Positions 42,892 through 54,161 of a DNA stretch of 64,000 bases are shown here, piece by piece; position 1 is the stretch's first letter; the number at the start of each line of letters is the position of its first letter. The position numbers and the translations under genes are program-made. The notes under the pieces were generated by a model. That model worked only from the letters and a program-made list of their open reading frames with translations, searched no databases and was not told where the DNA came from. This stretch comes from RFSX01 sp965248155 (GTDB lineage: Bacteria > Bacteroidota > Bacteroidia > Chitinophagales > Saprospiraceae), in assembly GCA_965248155.1 (NCBI GenBank), contig CBDFIO010000002.1:806001-870000 (forward strand), in the 5' to 3' direction.

Positions 42892-45800
42892 ATGCCATCT
42901 GGAACGATCAAAGAGCGATGGATTTTAATCCTTTTATCCTATTTGACAATATGTTTGAATAGTCATGCTCAGCTTTGCATAGATTATGGAGTATTTGATA
43001 ATCCGGTTTGTGCAGGCTGTGCTCCTACAGGATGGACCCCGGTAATTGGAAGTGAAGAAATTGATGATGTTGGTAGTTTGTCTGTTCCAGGATGTACATC
43101 AAATGTTACTGAATCTCCCTCAGGGAACACTTTTGTAAATTTAGATCTGGGAGATGCTCTTATTAACGAAATTATAAGCACTACGGTTAATGGGTTAACA
43201 CCTGGAGCTACATACACCCTTTTATTTTGGTGGCTCAGTTATGATCTTGAATGTCCTACCTTTGATTGGTGTTGTTCTGACTTATTGGTTACTATTGACG
43301 GGGAGACGCTTTCATATTCTGGTGCGGACAGTTGGACTCTGATTGAAATTTGTGTTATTCCATTAACTTCTTCAGTTACTATTGAAATAGGTGGAATGCA
43401 AGGTGGAACTCAGGGCAATGTTTTTATTGATGATGCTGATTGCTCTGATGCTACGGGGAATTGTTGTGGATTGTTTGCCACGGTGACAAATGATCTTGAA
43501 GTTTGTCCTAATACCAACGTTAATTTATTGGGCGATTATAATTTCGAAACCGGAACTGTACCTTTTGAATGGATCGCTGACCCACTTGAAGCCATTGATT
43601 ATCTTGATAATCCCAATATAGTAGATCCGATATTTAATTATCCTAATACAGATCCTGATTTTAATGGGGATGAGATCATCTATACTTTTGTTGTCGAGGA
43701 TGATTTGTGTACATCCACACCTTCACTTGAAATAGTTATTCACCCTGTTGTCCAGTCTACATTTGATTTTGAAGATTTGGAATATTGTGAAGATGAAGGA
43801 CTATTGGTTTTTCCTACAGTATCAAACGAAGGCATTAGCGGTAATTGGGATGTTCCTTCAATACAATTAGGCGATTATGCAGGACAGACAGTTTCAGCTT
43901 TATTTACTCAAGGTGATGAGACACCATGTCCTTTTACAAGCGAACATGAAATATCTGTTGAAGAGATTGTTATCCCGGAATTTGATTTTCCACTGGAATT
44001 GTGCAGAACCAACATATCAATTTTAGAATTTCCGCATTCTTCAGAAAATGATATCGATGGCAGCTGGAACATTTCATTTATATATTTATCTGATTGGTCA
44101 GATGGACCAATAGATTTATTGTTTGTACCAGAAGATCCATTTTGCACAGAATCGTTATCATTGGAAATAAATATTATCAGTGGAGATCCTCTCTCTTTTG
44201 ATTTGCCTCTCGAAATTTGTTCCTCGGAAGATGAATTAATTTTTCCAAAGGAATCTAACGAAGGTATTGAAGGATTTTGGGATGACGATATTATTGATCT
44301 GACTAATATTTCAGGAATTATTGAGAATGTATTTATTCCGGTGGATGATGAATGTTATCAACCATTTTATTATGCTCTAAATGTCCTGGATTCTTTAATA
44401 CCCAACTTTGATACCATCAATCCAATATGCCGGGATTTTGGTGTCATTAGTTTAGATAATATTTCTGATGAAGGATATATTGGTCAATGGACTATAAGCA
44501 GTTTTAATCCAGATACTTTATTATCAGATACGCTGATTTCAATATGGACCCCGGACCAAAATCAGAACAATTGTCTTTTTGAACATACACAGGAATTTAT
44601 TATTCAGGATCCTACAGTTCCTACATTTGATATTCCAACAAGCCTTTGTATTGATGATTCAATTTTTGTGTTTCCTACTTCCAGTAGGGATAGTTTGATT
44701 TCAGGACAGTGGACTATTCCTATTGTTGACCCTGATCAACTGGGATTAAGCAGTATTGTATCCCGCTTTATACCGGACAGTATTTATTGTTCTTCTGAAT
44801 TAGACTGGACAATTGAGGTCGTAAATTTTGAAGAGATCATTTTTAATATCGATAGTACTATTTGTGAACTTGATGATCCGCTTGTGTTACCAATGATATC
44901 TGATAATTCTATCGGTGGTACCTGGAATATTCCTATTGTTGATCCAGTTAATATTAGTGGTTCAGAAGAATTGTATGTTTTTTCTCCTGATTCAAGCCAT
45001 TCATGCTATGGCAGTTTTGAAATCTTAATTAGGAAAATGTCTGCAGAGGAATTGCTGTTTGAAATACCGGATTATCTCTGTTTTGATAGTGGGAACTTAG
45101 TGTTTCCTGGGACATCCCAAAATGGAATCGCCGGATCATGGAATATTGATTCTGTTGACCCATCATTGACCCATCATTGAGTCAGGATACAATTTTAAGT
45201 CTGGAATTTACTCCGATGGATATGGGGTGTTACAGCCCCTTTATTCATGAGTTGGAAATTGCTGATGAATTTGACTTTGCACTAATTACAACGAACCCAG
45301 GTGACTGTATATCTTCAGATGGACTTCTGGAAATTGATGGAGAAGCCACAGATTTTGAATTTTCAATTGATGGTGGTTTAAATTGGCAAAAAGATATCCT
45401 CTTTGAAATGTTGGATGCGGGTTCTTACGAAATTATTGCTAGAAGTGAGGAATTTCCAGATTGCCAAAAAGTTTTGCTAGCTGAATTGGAAGCTCCAAAT
45501 GCTCCTGTTATTGACAGTGTGATGATTGATCCCATTTCAAGCTGTCTTGATCCAATAACTTCTCTTGAGGTTTTTGCGAGTGGATCGAATCTTGAATTTT
45601 CAATTGATGGCGGCTTAACTTGGCAGTTAAGTAATCAGTTTAGCCAACTCAATTCAGGTATGTATGTTGTCCAGCTTAGACGGACAGATCTCCTTAATTG
45701 TATTGATGAAACCGAAATCACAATTGAATCCATAAATGAAATAAACATTACCGATGTTTTCGTCGCAGATCCCAGTGATTGTAATTCTTCTGACGGATTA

Positions 45801-47462
45801 ATTCTAATTGAATCCGCTGGGCCAAATTTGGAGTACTCTATTGATAATGGTACGACATGGTCAGCCAATAATGAATTTGAAGATATTCCTTCCGGCGAAT
45901 ATCAGGTATGGGTCAGATCGATGGATTTTCATGATTGTACGGATAGTGTTGCGTTGGAGTTATTTGAAGCCATTATGCCTTCAATAGTGAATATTGAAAG
46001 TGAAATGCCAAGTACTTGCGAGCCAGAAAATGGAAGCTTAATGATTATGGCCCAGGGGAGTAACCTGGAATACTCGATAGATAATGGACTCAGTTGGTCC
46101 GATGACGATAATTTTGTAAACCTTTCATCAGGCGCATATACAGTAATTGTAAGAGAGCAAGGAATGCCCAATTGCTTGGCTAGTCAAGAGATAGACATAA
46201 TCCAGATAATAGATCGTCTTGCAGACCCTGAGGTGTCAATTGTAGGCCTTTCAGAATGTAATGCTTCTGATGCAATCGCTGAAATAATTCTAATTGAACC
46301 AGATATAGAATTTTCTATTAATGGAGGTGTTGATTGGCAAAATAGTAATCTGTTTGATAATTTATCAAGTGGAACTTATTCAGTAATGATTCGGAAAATA
46401 TTATATCCTGAATGTCAAAGTCAAATTGATTTTGATATAGATGAAATAGAATGTCCTTGTCCTGGACTGACTGTAAGTTTTGAAATCTCTTCGATATCAT
46501 GTCCGGGTGAAGAAGATGGAATAATAGAGATAATTGATATTGAGGGAGCATTAGATATGAGTTATAATATTAATTGGGAGAATGGAGTAGAAGGCAATTT
46601 GATCCAGGACTTGACTTCAGATTGGTATAGCTTTGAAATTGTTTACAATGGTAATTGCAATTGGATCGATTCTGTTTTTGTCAATGAAATTGATCCAATA
46701 ACTTTTGGGTTAAAAATATTTGATGCTGATTGTCAGGAATCTGATAATGGTCAACTTGAAATCATAGATGTAAATGGAGGAAATGGAGCATTTAGTTATT
46801 CTTTAGGAGGATTGAATTTTCAGGAGTCAAATTCATTTTTTAATCTTTCACCTGATCAATATGAAGTATTTGTTTCAGATCAACTGGGGTGTCAAGTCAG
46901 CGATCATATTGCGATTGAATCCGTGCAAGACCTGGAAATAGAACTATTGGGTACTGTCAACATTACTTATGGTGAAAGTATCTTGCTCAATCCAATGATA
47001 AATTCAACGAGTATAGATAGTTTCCTTTGGACTCCTACTGAGGGAATATTAAACCCTTACGATCTCGTAGCAGAAGTTGCTCCGCTTATTACAACAGAAT
47101 ATACATTGTTGATCTTTTATGGTGAATGTGTAGAGTCACGCAGTATAATCGTTGAAGTTGATGTAGATTTTGACATTTATACCGGTGATTTATTTACTCC
47201 AAATGGAGACGGTAATAATGATGATTTTTATCTACAGTCAAAAATAAATCATAGTCTTCAGATCAATACATTTATAATATATGATAGATGGGGAAATATG
47301 GTTTTTGAAAAGGAAAACCCTGAGTTGAATAATCCGGATGATGGATGGAATGGACATTATAATAATCAGCCTGTAAATCCTGGTGTTTTCGTATATTATA
47401 TTGATTATAATGTTAATGGTCAATCGCGGAGTATAGCAGGAAGTTTGACTGTCATTAGGTGA
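42892..47462 (+). pseudogene. giant type IX-secreted repeat protein, frameshifted by an 11-bp duplication
   Basis: A signal peptide (MPSGTIKERWILILLSYLTI...NSHAQ) starts a ~1500-residue protein. After a carbohydrate-module-like region come about seven ~75-residue repeats (C..d..l.FP..S..GI.G.WnI..vDp). In the second half are five SprB-like repeats (SSDGLLEI ... LEYSIDGGLTW ... L.SG.Y.V.VR....C), and at the end the type B/CHU_C sorting domain (TGDLFTPNGDGNNDDFYL ... IYDRWGNMVFEKE ... GVFVYYIDYNVNGQSRSIAG). The frame breaks at 45155-45176. Dropping one copy of ttgacccatca restores DSVDPSLSQDTILSLEF. As written, the first 762 residues lack the sorting domain, and the second part starts only at a TTG (45177) without signal, so no export-competent full protein is made. 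Confidence 0.9.
45155..45176 (+). repeat. 11-bp direct tandem duplication causing the frameshift
   Basis: ttgacccatca occurs at 45155-45165 and again at 45166-45176, with no mismatch. Eleven is not a multiple of three, so it shifts the frame of the giant protein gene. Removing one copy rejoins the two halves exactly. Being a tandem repeat, it could also revert by slippage. Confidence 0.95.
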
Positions 47463-47473
47463 TCTCAAGTTGA

Positions 47474-48559
47474 CTAATCAGTAGCAGTTTCTTTTTTTAA
47501 ACGGATTAAAACCTCTTTTTGATCTTTTGTTAAATTATCAACAGTAAATATCGAAACTCCACTAGCTCCGTTTTCTTTTGCTAAAGTGATTGCTTTTTCA
47601 AAATCTGAGCTATCTCTTAGTGCTGGGGTATATAATCCGGAAAAGATCGGAAAGTTTACATCATTAACTCCTTGTTGGGTTGCAAATCCAATCCAATTTA
47701 CTGACTGACGATAGAAATTATTGTATAACATTGGATAAGCGGCATCTAGATTCCAATCATTCCAAGCTTGTCTTACCATCTGGCGTGACATTTCAGGAAA
47801 AGGAAAAACGGCAGCTGTCATTTTGTGACCATTATCATGTGCTATTTCAACGAGTTCGTTAACTAATGTTGTTACGGCATTCAATCTGAATTGACGCCAC
47901 TCAGTACTTAATTCAGGATGTTCAAATTCTATAGGATCCTTACCGAAAATGTTTTTGTATTCTTCTCTTGCGATTGGGTGATAACCATAGTCGTATTCAG
48001 GCATTTCATGATCTTGGATCAGACCATACTTCGGTTGTAAATCATCTCCAAGAATAACATCAACATAGCGAACATAATCTAAGTGAATAGAAGCTAATCC
48101 TTTTATTTTACATAGTTTTTGCACATTGTTTTTTATATGTGCCCGGGCTTCAGGATGGAAAGGACTTAACCATTGATAGTAGTCCACATATGCCCGGAAT
48201 TCAAGAGAATTTTGGCCTAATTTATTTACTGCATACCATTCAGGATGTTTATTGGCAATTGTATCATTAGGCCGATTTAAAGTCCACATCCAGGCGTGTA
48301 CTTTAATGTTTTTCTCTTTAGCCAGAGGAATAATTTCAGCAATAACATCGGGAGACCCTCCGATTAATAATTCTGAAATTCCTAGGTCCTGACATATGCT
48401 AAGTTTTTCAAGCCAACTTTCTTTTTCAAATTCATTCCCAGAATTGGTCCAACTGGCGAATACAAATTTCTCAGATTGACCATTTGTATCATTTTCAATG
48501 CTCTGATTTTTGCAGGACAAGAATAATGCTGAAAGAAATATTAATAACAGATATCTCAT
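47474..48559 (-). CDS. lipoprotein with GHL10-type TIM barrel (putative glycoside hydrolase)
   Basis: The 361-residue lipoprotein (lipobox LSCK after MRYLLLIFLSALFL) has a TIM barrel of the glycosyl hydrolase-like 10 type: IPLAKEKNIKVHAWMWTLNR, GLASIHLDYVRYVDV, HKMTAAVFPFPEMSRQMVRQ, GASGVSIFTVDNL. The acidic residues after strands 4 and 7 suit a retaining glycoside hydrolase, but the substrate is unknown. The next gene upstream encodes a CBM9-like protein overlapping by four bases, so a sugar-related pair is likely. Confidence 0.75.
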   Translation of the reverse strand: MRYLLLIFLSALFLSCKNQSIENDTNGQSEKFVFASWTNSGNEFEKESWLEKLSICQDLGISELLIGGSPDVIAEIIPLAKEKNIKVHAWMWTLNRPNDTIANKHPEWYAVNKLGQNSLEFRAYVDYYQWLSPFHPEARAHIKNNVQKLCKIKGLASIHLDYVRYVDVILGDDLQPKYGLIQDHEMPEYDYGYHPIAREEYKNIFGKDPIEFEHPELSTEWRQFRLNAVTTLVNELVEIAHDNGHKMTAAVFPFPEMSRQMVRQAWNDWNLDAAYPMLYNNFYRQSVNWIGFATQQGVNDVNFPIFSGLYTPALRDSSDFEKAITLAKENGASGVSIFTVDNLTKDQKEVLIRLKKETATD

Positions 48560-49656
48560 TTTGAACGCTTTAACAGACCTTGTTCATTAATTACAAATAT
48601 TAGCTTTGATCTGGAAGATCCTATTTTATATTCAAACCCAAAATGTGTTTTGTGGAATGTTACATTAATTTGATTGTTTCCTATACCCTCAATCAAAAAC
48701 TCCTGACTATAACCGGGTTCTTCAACCAGAAGAGGCCTCATAGGACCAAATCTCGTTTTCCTAAATAGAGCATAAGCAGCTTGTTTGGTAATGTAATGTT
48801 TGTCTACTTTAAATTCTATATCATCTGATTTTGAAGCATGGGTAAATTGGACGACTCCCCATCTCTCGGGAATATGCATGTTTATTGCTTGTTGATTACT
48901 CCACACCCAATTGTATTCATTCACCAAATTCCCATCTATCTTTTTTCGCTTGTACATGCCATCAATCGTGTCATGATCCCAATTTACTCTGGAAAAATTG
49001 ATTCGCCATTGTTCCCCTTCCTTTGGCAAATGGTTTGGCCTGCCCTTTAGTTCCATCAATACTTTGATCGGAATAGCCATTTCTACTGTCCATAAAGAAT
49101 CTATGTCATGTGGGTTATTGAGTGTTCCATGGACTTTAATCCCAGTTTTCAATCCTTCGATATTCCAATTGTTATTGGCTTTCCCACCTACTCGATAGGG
49201 TTTATCAAGATATAAATCCCAAACTGTTCCAAGCGCATTAATTTCGATTTCCCCGTAATTATGTGTTGACATTGAAGGGTCAATAAAAACTTCAAAATCG
49301 TTATTGTGATAGATAATTGTATCGCGTTTTGTGAGATTTCCCCATATATGTGGTTCATGCATTTGTGCGTATATGTATAGGAATTTTTCATCCCATACCA
49401 TTTTCACTTTTGTATCAAATTTCGGTTTTTTTATTCCTTCGATATCTATGAAGGAATCTGTGAAAAAAGTTTGTTTCCAACAGGGCTCATCTGCGAGACC
49501 ATCGATTATTACTTTTTCATTGATTTTGGTAATGATATAATGTTTAGCTGAAAAGTCTTCAGAGCTGAGATCAATAATATCACTAAATTTCTGAGCATGT
49601 AAATGTGGGGTACAGAGTAAGATTAGACAAAATAATAGTGGGAATTTAGAATTCAT
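48556..49656 (-). CDS. exported CBM9-like carbohydrate-binding protein
   Basis: Starting at ATG 49654-49656 (MNSKFPLLFCLILLCTPHLH) the protein has a signal peptide and a family 9-like carbohydrate-binding domain: IIDGLADEPCWKQTFFTDSF, VKMVWDEKFLYIYAQMHEPH, NDFEVFIDPSMSTHNYGEIE and WRINFSRVNWDHDTIDG. An alternative ATG lies three codons upstream (49663-49665). Proteins like this occur beside glycoside hydrolases in Bacteroidota. It precedes the GHL10 lipoprotein, with a four-base overlap. Confidence 0.8.
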   Translation of the reverse strand: MNSKFPLLFCLILLCTPHLHAQKFSDIIDLSSEDFSAKHYIITKINEKVIIDGLADEPCWKQTFFTDSFIDIEGIKKPKFDTKVKMVWDEKFLYIYAQMHEPHIWGNLTKRDTIIYHNNDFEVFIDPSMSTHNYGEIEINALGTVWDLYLDKPYRVGGKANNNWNIEGLKTGIKVHGTLNNPHDIDSLWTVEMAIPIKVLMELKGRPNHLPKEGEQWRINFSRVNWDHDTIDGMYKRKKIDGNLVNEYNWVWSNQQAINMHIPERWGVVQFTHASKSDDIEFKVDKHYITKQAAYALFRKTRFGPMRPLLVEEPGYSQEFLIEGIGNNQINVTFHKTHFGFEYKIGSSRSKLIFVINEQGLLKRSK

Positions 49657-49812
49657 TATTCTCAATATACAAATAGAGATGTGAATCGAAAATTAAACTA
49701 GGAATATCTCTTTAGTGAGAAAATAGAATTGTTTTTTTTTAATATATAAATTATTTATATATAATATTTTTTAATTTAATGTCTATTAACTAATGCACAA
49801 AACAAAATATTT

Positions 49813-50214
49813 ATGGTTTATGTAGAAGCTTTACTTGGAGGTTTAGCCGCTTTTATGCTTGGATTTTTATGGTATACAGCATTGTTTGGCAAAGCTTGGC
49901 AAGCAGAATCAGGAATCACAGATGAGCAAGCACAACAAGGCTTAGCAAAAACTCATGGCTTAGCATTTTTGATGATGTGTGTCATTGCTTACGGAATAAA
50001 TGTGGTTATTAATTATCATGGCGTTGAAGACCAAACCTTTGTCCATGGAGCATTTCATGGTGTAATGCCTGCATTATTTGCTGCTTTACCTGCGATGGCC
50101 ATTCATTATCTTTATCAGAAAAAATCTCTGAAGTTATTTCTTATTGATGGTGGATATATCGTTCTGTTTTTCGCCTTGGCCGGAGGAGTTTGTGCATTAT
50201 TGAAGCTGGGCTAG
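49813..50214 (+). CDS. DUF1761 family membrane protein
   Basis: The 133-residue protein has four membrane spans and the DUF1761 layout: VEALLGGLAAFMLGFLWYTA (GFLWYTALFGKAW is the family hallmark), AFLMMCVIAYGINVVI, GVMPALFAALPAMAIHYLY and IDGGYIVLFFALAGGVCAL. Function is not known for the family. It is preceded by very AT-rich DNA and followed by the tetR promoter at 50268. Confidence 0.85.
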   Translation: MVYVEALLGGLAAFMLGFLWYTALFGKAWQAESGITDEQAQQGLAKTHGLAFLMMCVIAYGINVVINYHGVEDQTFVHGAFHGVMPALFAALPAMAIHYLYQKKSLKLFLIDGGYIVLFFALAGGVCALLKLG

Positions 50215-50267
50215 AGTTGTAATTACTTCTAGATTCTCTTACATATTCAATTTTTTTTAGTAGAAAC

Positions 50268-50298
50268 TTGACTTTATAGACGACTGGTCATATATTTG
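50268..50298 (+). promoter_or_regulatory. tetR promoter with embedded operator
   Basis: TTG (50268-50270), 20 bp, TATATTTG (50291-50298), a full Bacteroidota promoter. Between the two elements lies agacgactggtca (50278-50290), with a partly palindromic GAC...GTC core. A near copy (11 of 13) precedes the RND gene at 50932-50944. Autorepression of tetR is inferred. Confidence 0.75.
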
Positions 50299-50315
50299 TA
50301 TTCTATTTACTTAAT

Positions 50316-50912
50316 ATGTCACCTACAGAAAAGCATAATGTCAAAGCGGAAAGTATCCTCGATAAGGGTATGGAAGTATTATGGGAGAATGGATACAATG
50401 GGACTAGTGTTAGTGATATTGTAAAAGCAGCTGGTATTCCTAAGGGCTCTTTTTACTTTTACTTTGACAGTAAAGAAGATTTTGTCGTTAATGCAATCGA
50501 AAAGTATTTCAAAATTCAAGGTGATCCTTTTTTAAGTCTGCTGGATGATAATTCTATACCTGCAATACAACGCTTAAGGAGCTTTTATACTAAGAGATTA
50601 GAGTTATTAGAAAGTTCTCCAACCGGGCATTGCGGATGTTTGGCCAGTAATATAGGTTCAGAAATGGCAGAACACAGTGAATGTATTAGAAAGGTCATTG
50701 AATCAAAAGAAAACTTTTTTAAAAGCAAATTGATTTCAGTTGCTGAAGAAGCGCAGCGGGACAATCAACTTGACATAAACATAAAAGCAAGCGATCTAAT
50801 TCATTTTATTGAAGATGCTGGTAAAGGCGCTATGATATCAATGAAAATTCAAAATAATTTAGAACCTGTGAAAAACTTAATGAATATTGTTCTGAATGTT
50901 TTACTAAAATAA
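50316..50912 (+). CDS. TetR/AcrR-family regulator of the RND operon
   Basis: The 198-residue regulator has a complete TetR HTH (KAESILDKGMEVLWENGYNG, TSVSDIVKAAGIPKGSFYFY, FDSKEDFVVNAIEKYF) and a C-terminal ligand domain with the GHCGCLASNIGSEMAEHS cysteine/His-rich block that marks the NemR/AcrR-like subgroup responding to reactive small molecules. It is followed by the RND transporter gene 49 bp downstream, which has the same operator. Confidence 0.88.
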   Translation: MSPTEKHNVKAESILDKGMEVLWENGYNGTSVSDIVKAAGIPKGSFYFYFDSKEDFVVNAIEKYFKIQGDPFLSLLDDNSIPAIQRLRSFYTKRLELLESSPTGHCGCLASNIGSEMAEHSECIRKVIESKENFFKSKLISVAEEAQRDNQLDINIKASDLIHFIEDAGKGAMISMKIQNNLEPVKNLMNIVLNVLLK

Positions 50913-50931
50913 TTTTTTTTGTCTAGTTACA

Positions 50932-50944
50932 AGACGACCGTTCA
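50932..50944 (+). promoter_or_regulatory. second TetR operator copy ahead of the RND gene
   Basis: agacgaccgttca (50932-50944) matches 11 of 13 positions of the tetR-promoter site (50278-50290). It sits 18 bp before the RND ATG. A TTG lies upstream at 50919, but no good TAnnTTTG follows, so this may be a weak or alternative promoter. Confidence 0.55.
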
Positions 50945-50961
50945 ACTATTAATAAAAAAAT

Positions 50962-53349
50962 ATGAATCCTATTAAAATTGCAAGGAATAAGGCTGAAAAA
51001 TTTGTCCAACAATGGACCAACTTCGTAATAAAGTACAAATGGTTTGTTTTACTTTTTTCTATCATTTTAGCTTTTGGATTAGGGTCCAAAGGAAAAATGG
51101 AATTTGACGGAGATTATCATGTCTTTTTCAGCAAATCCAATCCTGAACTTGAAGCTTTTGATGCCCTACAGGAAAAGTACTCGAAAGATGATAATGTTAT
51201 TCTTGTTTTATCACCTTCCAATGGTGACATTTTTACAAAAGAAAACCTTGTTGCGATTGAAGGTCTAGCAGATGAAGCCTGGAACACTCCGTATTCATCA
51301 CGTGTTGATGACATCACAAATTTTCAATATACAAGAGCTGTTGGTGATGACCTCTACGTAGATGATTTATCATATGAATCTACATTAAAGACAGAGGAGG
51401 AAATCGCGAACATTCGAGATGTTGCACTCAACGAACCTTTATTGGTCAATCGCATAATCAATGAAAAGGGAAGTGTTACTGCGATCAACATAACTGTTAA
51501 GTTGCCAGCTGAAAACATGGCTAGTGAAATACCAGAAGTAACGCAATTTACAAGAGAAATGATTGCGAATTTCACCGAAAAGAATCCTCAGTTTGAAGTA
51601 CATACTTCCGGCTTAGTCCCCTTGAATACTGCTTTTTTCGAATCAGCTCAGCGGGATCTAATGTTAACCGGTCTTATGTTTCTTATTGTAATCATAACCA
51701 CATTAATTCTTACAAGGAATATTTATAGTACTCTTGCTACACTGGCTGTTGTTATTTTTTCCATAGTAAGTGCTGTGGGATTTGTAGGTATTACGGGGAT
51801 CAAATTGACTCCACCGTCTTCTGTCTTTCCAACGATGATATTGACCCTAGCCGTGGCAGATAGCATTCATGTTTTGATAACCATGATGCAGAAAATGCGC
51901 AAGGAAGGACTTGACAAAATTGCTGCTTTAAGGGAGTCAATGAGATTGAATTTTATGCCTGTATTTATTACAAGTTTAACAACGGTCATTGGATTTCTAA
52001 CAATGAATTTTGGGGATGTACCACCATTCTGGGATTTGGGGAATATTACTGCTTTTGGAATGACAATGGCATTTTTGTTTTCGACTACGGCTTTACCAGC
52101 ATTGATGGCTATTTTTCCGGTTAAAGTAAAACAAACCGATAAGCAATCAAGTGAAACTAAGAATTGGTATACTTCTCTTGGGTTGTTAGTTGGTCGCCAT
52201 CCAATAAGGTTATCAATTATTTCAATAGCTATTATTGCTGGTTTAACCTTTATGGCAACAAAAAATGAATTCAATGATGAATTCATCAATTATTTCGATG
52301 AGTCGGTTGATTTCAGAACGGATACGGATTACATCAGTGAGAATCTGACAGGAATATATAACGTTGAATTTTCGATTGGTAGTGGAGAAAGTGGAGGTAT
52401 TAGTAATCCTGACTATCTGGATAAACTGAATCGATTTGAAGATTGGTTAAATGAACAAGAAGAAGTAATCCATGTCAATGCATTTAGTGAAGTGGCAAGA
52501 AGGGTCAATAGATCAATGCATGGTGATGATGAGTCGTTTTATAAAGTACCAGACAGCAGGGAAGAGGCGGCTCAATATCTGTTGCTTTATGAATTGTCAT
52601 TACCCTTTGGGTTAGATTTAAATAATCAAATTAATGTAGATAAATCTGAGAGCAGAGTCACTGTTACTATTAAGAATATATCAAGTAAGGAAATGATTGC
52701 ATTTTCAGATCGAGCTGAAACTTGGTTAATTGATAATACACCAACGCCTATGCACAGTTTAGGCGTTAGTCCGACCTTGATGTTTTCCAAATTAGGATTC
52801 CGTCAAGCTGAGAGCATGATTCGGGGAAATATAATTGCTATTATTCTTATTTCACTTGTACTCATTTTTGCTCTAGGTGATTTTAAACTTGGATTGCTAA
52901 GCGTTATTCCAAACGTGACACCTGTTCTTGTAGGATTTGGAATATGGGCCTTATATATGGGAAAGATAAACACAGGGATGGTTGTTGTATTTGGAATGAC
53001 ACTAGGTATAATTGTGGATGACACAGTGCATTTTATAAGCAAATTTTTGCGGGCAAGATGAGAACTGGGTTATGATAGTCGACAAGCTGTTGTATATGCA
53101 TTTGAAACCGTAGGTCGTGCCCTGGTGACAACTACTCTTGTGTTGCTTGCCGGATTCATTATTTTATCAACTTCGTCTTTTGCTTTAAATAGCTACATGG
53201 CAAGAATTACAACAATAATAATTACATCAGCATTAGTTATTGATTTTATTTTACTTCCATCACTGCTTATTTTAGTAAGCCCGAATAAAGTAAAAAAGAA
53301 AAGCGATAATCCTGATGAACTCATTCCAGATATAGTAATAAATAAGTAA
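50962..53349 (+). pseudogene. RND/MMPL-family transporter with an internal TGA
   Basis: The gene encodes a MMPL-type RND protein. It has an N-terminal span (YKWFVLLFSIILAFGLGSKG), a periplasmic loop, a membrane block (LMFLIVIITTLILTRNIYST, LTLAVADSIHVLITMMQKM), a second loop and a second membrane block (IIAIILISLVLIFALGDFKL, LGIIVDDTVHFISKFLRAR). At 53059-53061 TGA stands where CGA or AGA would read RARRELGYD; after it the same frame continues to 53349 (ALVTTTLVLLAGFIILSTSS). The last ~96 of ~796 residues, including the final spans, are lost if translation stops. A CGA to TGA change is one transition. The members of this group move lipids or hydrophobic substrates; the true substrate is unknown. 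Confidence 0.85.
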
Positions 53350-53373
53350 TTAATAATATACAAAATACACATC

Positions 53374-54146
53374 ACGAATAAAATCATATTAATTGGCATA
53401 GGCCTAATGTTTTTAGGAAATATTAATGCACAATCCGATGAACAAAGAGGATTAGAAATTGCTAAAAAAGCCGAAGCAGCAGATCAAGGATTTCAAAGTG
53501 CAATTGTTGAATTGACGATGATTCTTAAGAATAAAAATGGTCAGACAAGTGAACGGAGTTTAACAAATCGAATTCTTGAATTAATAGAAGATGGGGATAA
53601 ATCCTTAATCGTTTTTAATAGTCCAAAAGATGTTAAAGGAACCTCTACCTTGACTTATACTCACAAGGTGGGGTCAGATGATCAATGGCTTTATTTACCA
53701 TCAATTAAGAGAGTCAAAAGGATTTCCTCAAATAATAAATCGGGACCATTTGTAGGAAGTGAATTTGCATATGAAGATCTAGCTTCTCAGGAAGTTGAAA
53801 AGTATACTTACAAGTTCCTTGAAGAAAATGGGAATTTATTACTTGTAGAGCAAGATCCGGTTGATCCCAAATCGGGATATACCAGACGTGTTGTAAGTTA
53901 TAATAAGGACAAACGTATCGTATTGAAAAAGTTAACTTTTATGACAGAAAGAATTCTCTATTAAAAACTTTGACTTATAACAATTATAAATTATACAAGG
54001 ATAAATTCTGGCGCGCTCTGGAATTTGTAATGATCAATCACCAAAGCAATAAAGAAACTATTCTAAGTTTTGGAGAATATGATTTCAATTCGAATCTAAA
54101 AGATGAAGATTTTACTCAAACAGCATTACAACGGGCAGGAAGATAA
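53374..54146 (+). pseudogene. LolA-like outer-membrane lipoprotein-sorting protein, damaged start and frameshift
   Basis: The frame reads TNKIILIGIGLMFLGNINAQ at its beginning, a signal peptide whose expected ATG is ACG at 53374-53376 (one base different). The body resembles the LolA-like family found with MMPL transporters: LTMILKNKNGQTSERSLTNR, DVKGTSTLTYTHKVG, QWLYLPSIKRVKRISSNNKS and GPFVGSEFAYEDL. At 53937-53940 a run of four T should be five. With one more T, LTFYDRKNSLLKTLTYNNYK continues to FGEYDFNSNLKDEDFTQTAL and the stop at 54146. In one piece it would have 257 residues. As it stands, an internal start at ATG 53407 without a full signal gives a 185-residue product. Confidence 0.85.
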
Positions 54147-54161
54147 TCCAATCTTTAAATT

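Noticed and set aside
45177..47462. Second independent secreted protein starting at 45177
   Set aside because: It begins at a TTG without signal peptide and is exactly continuous with the preceding frame once one duplicated 11-bp unit is removed.
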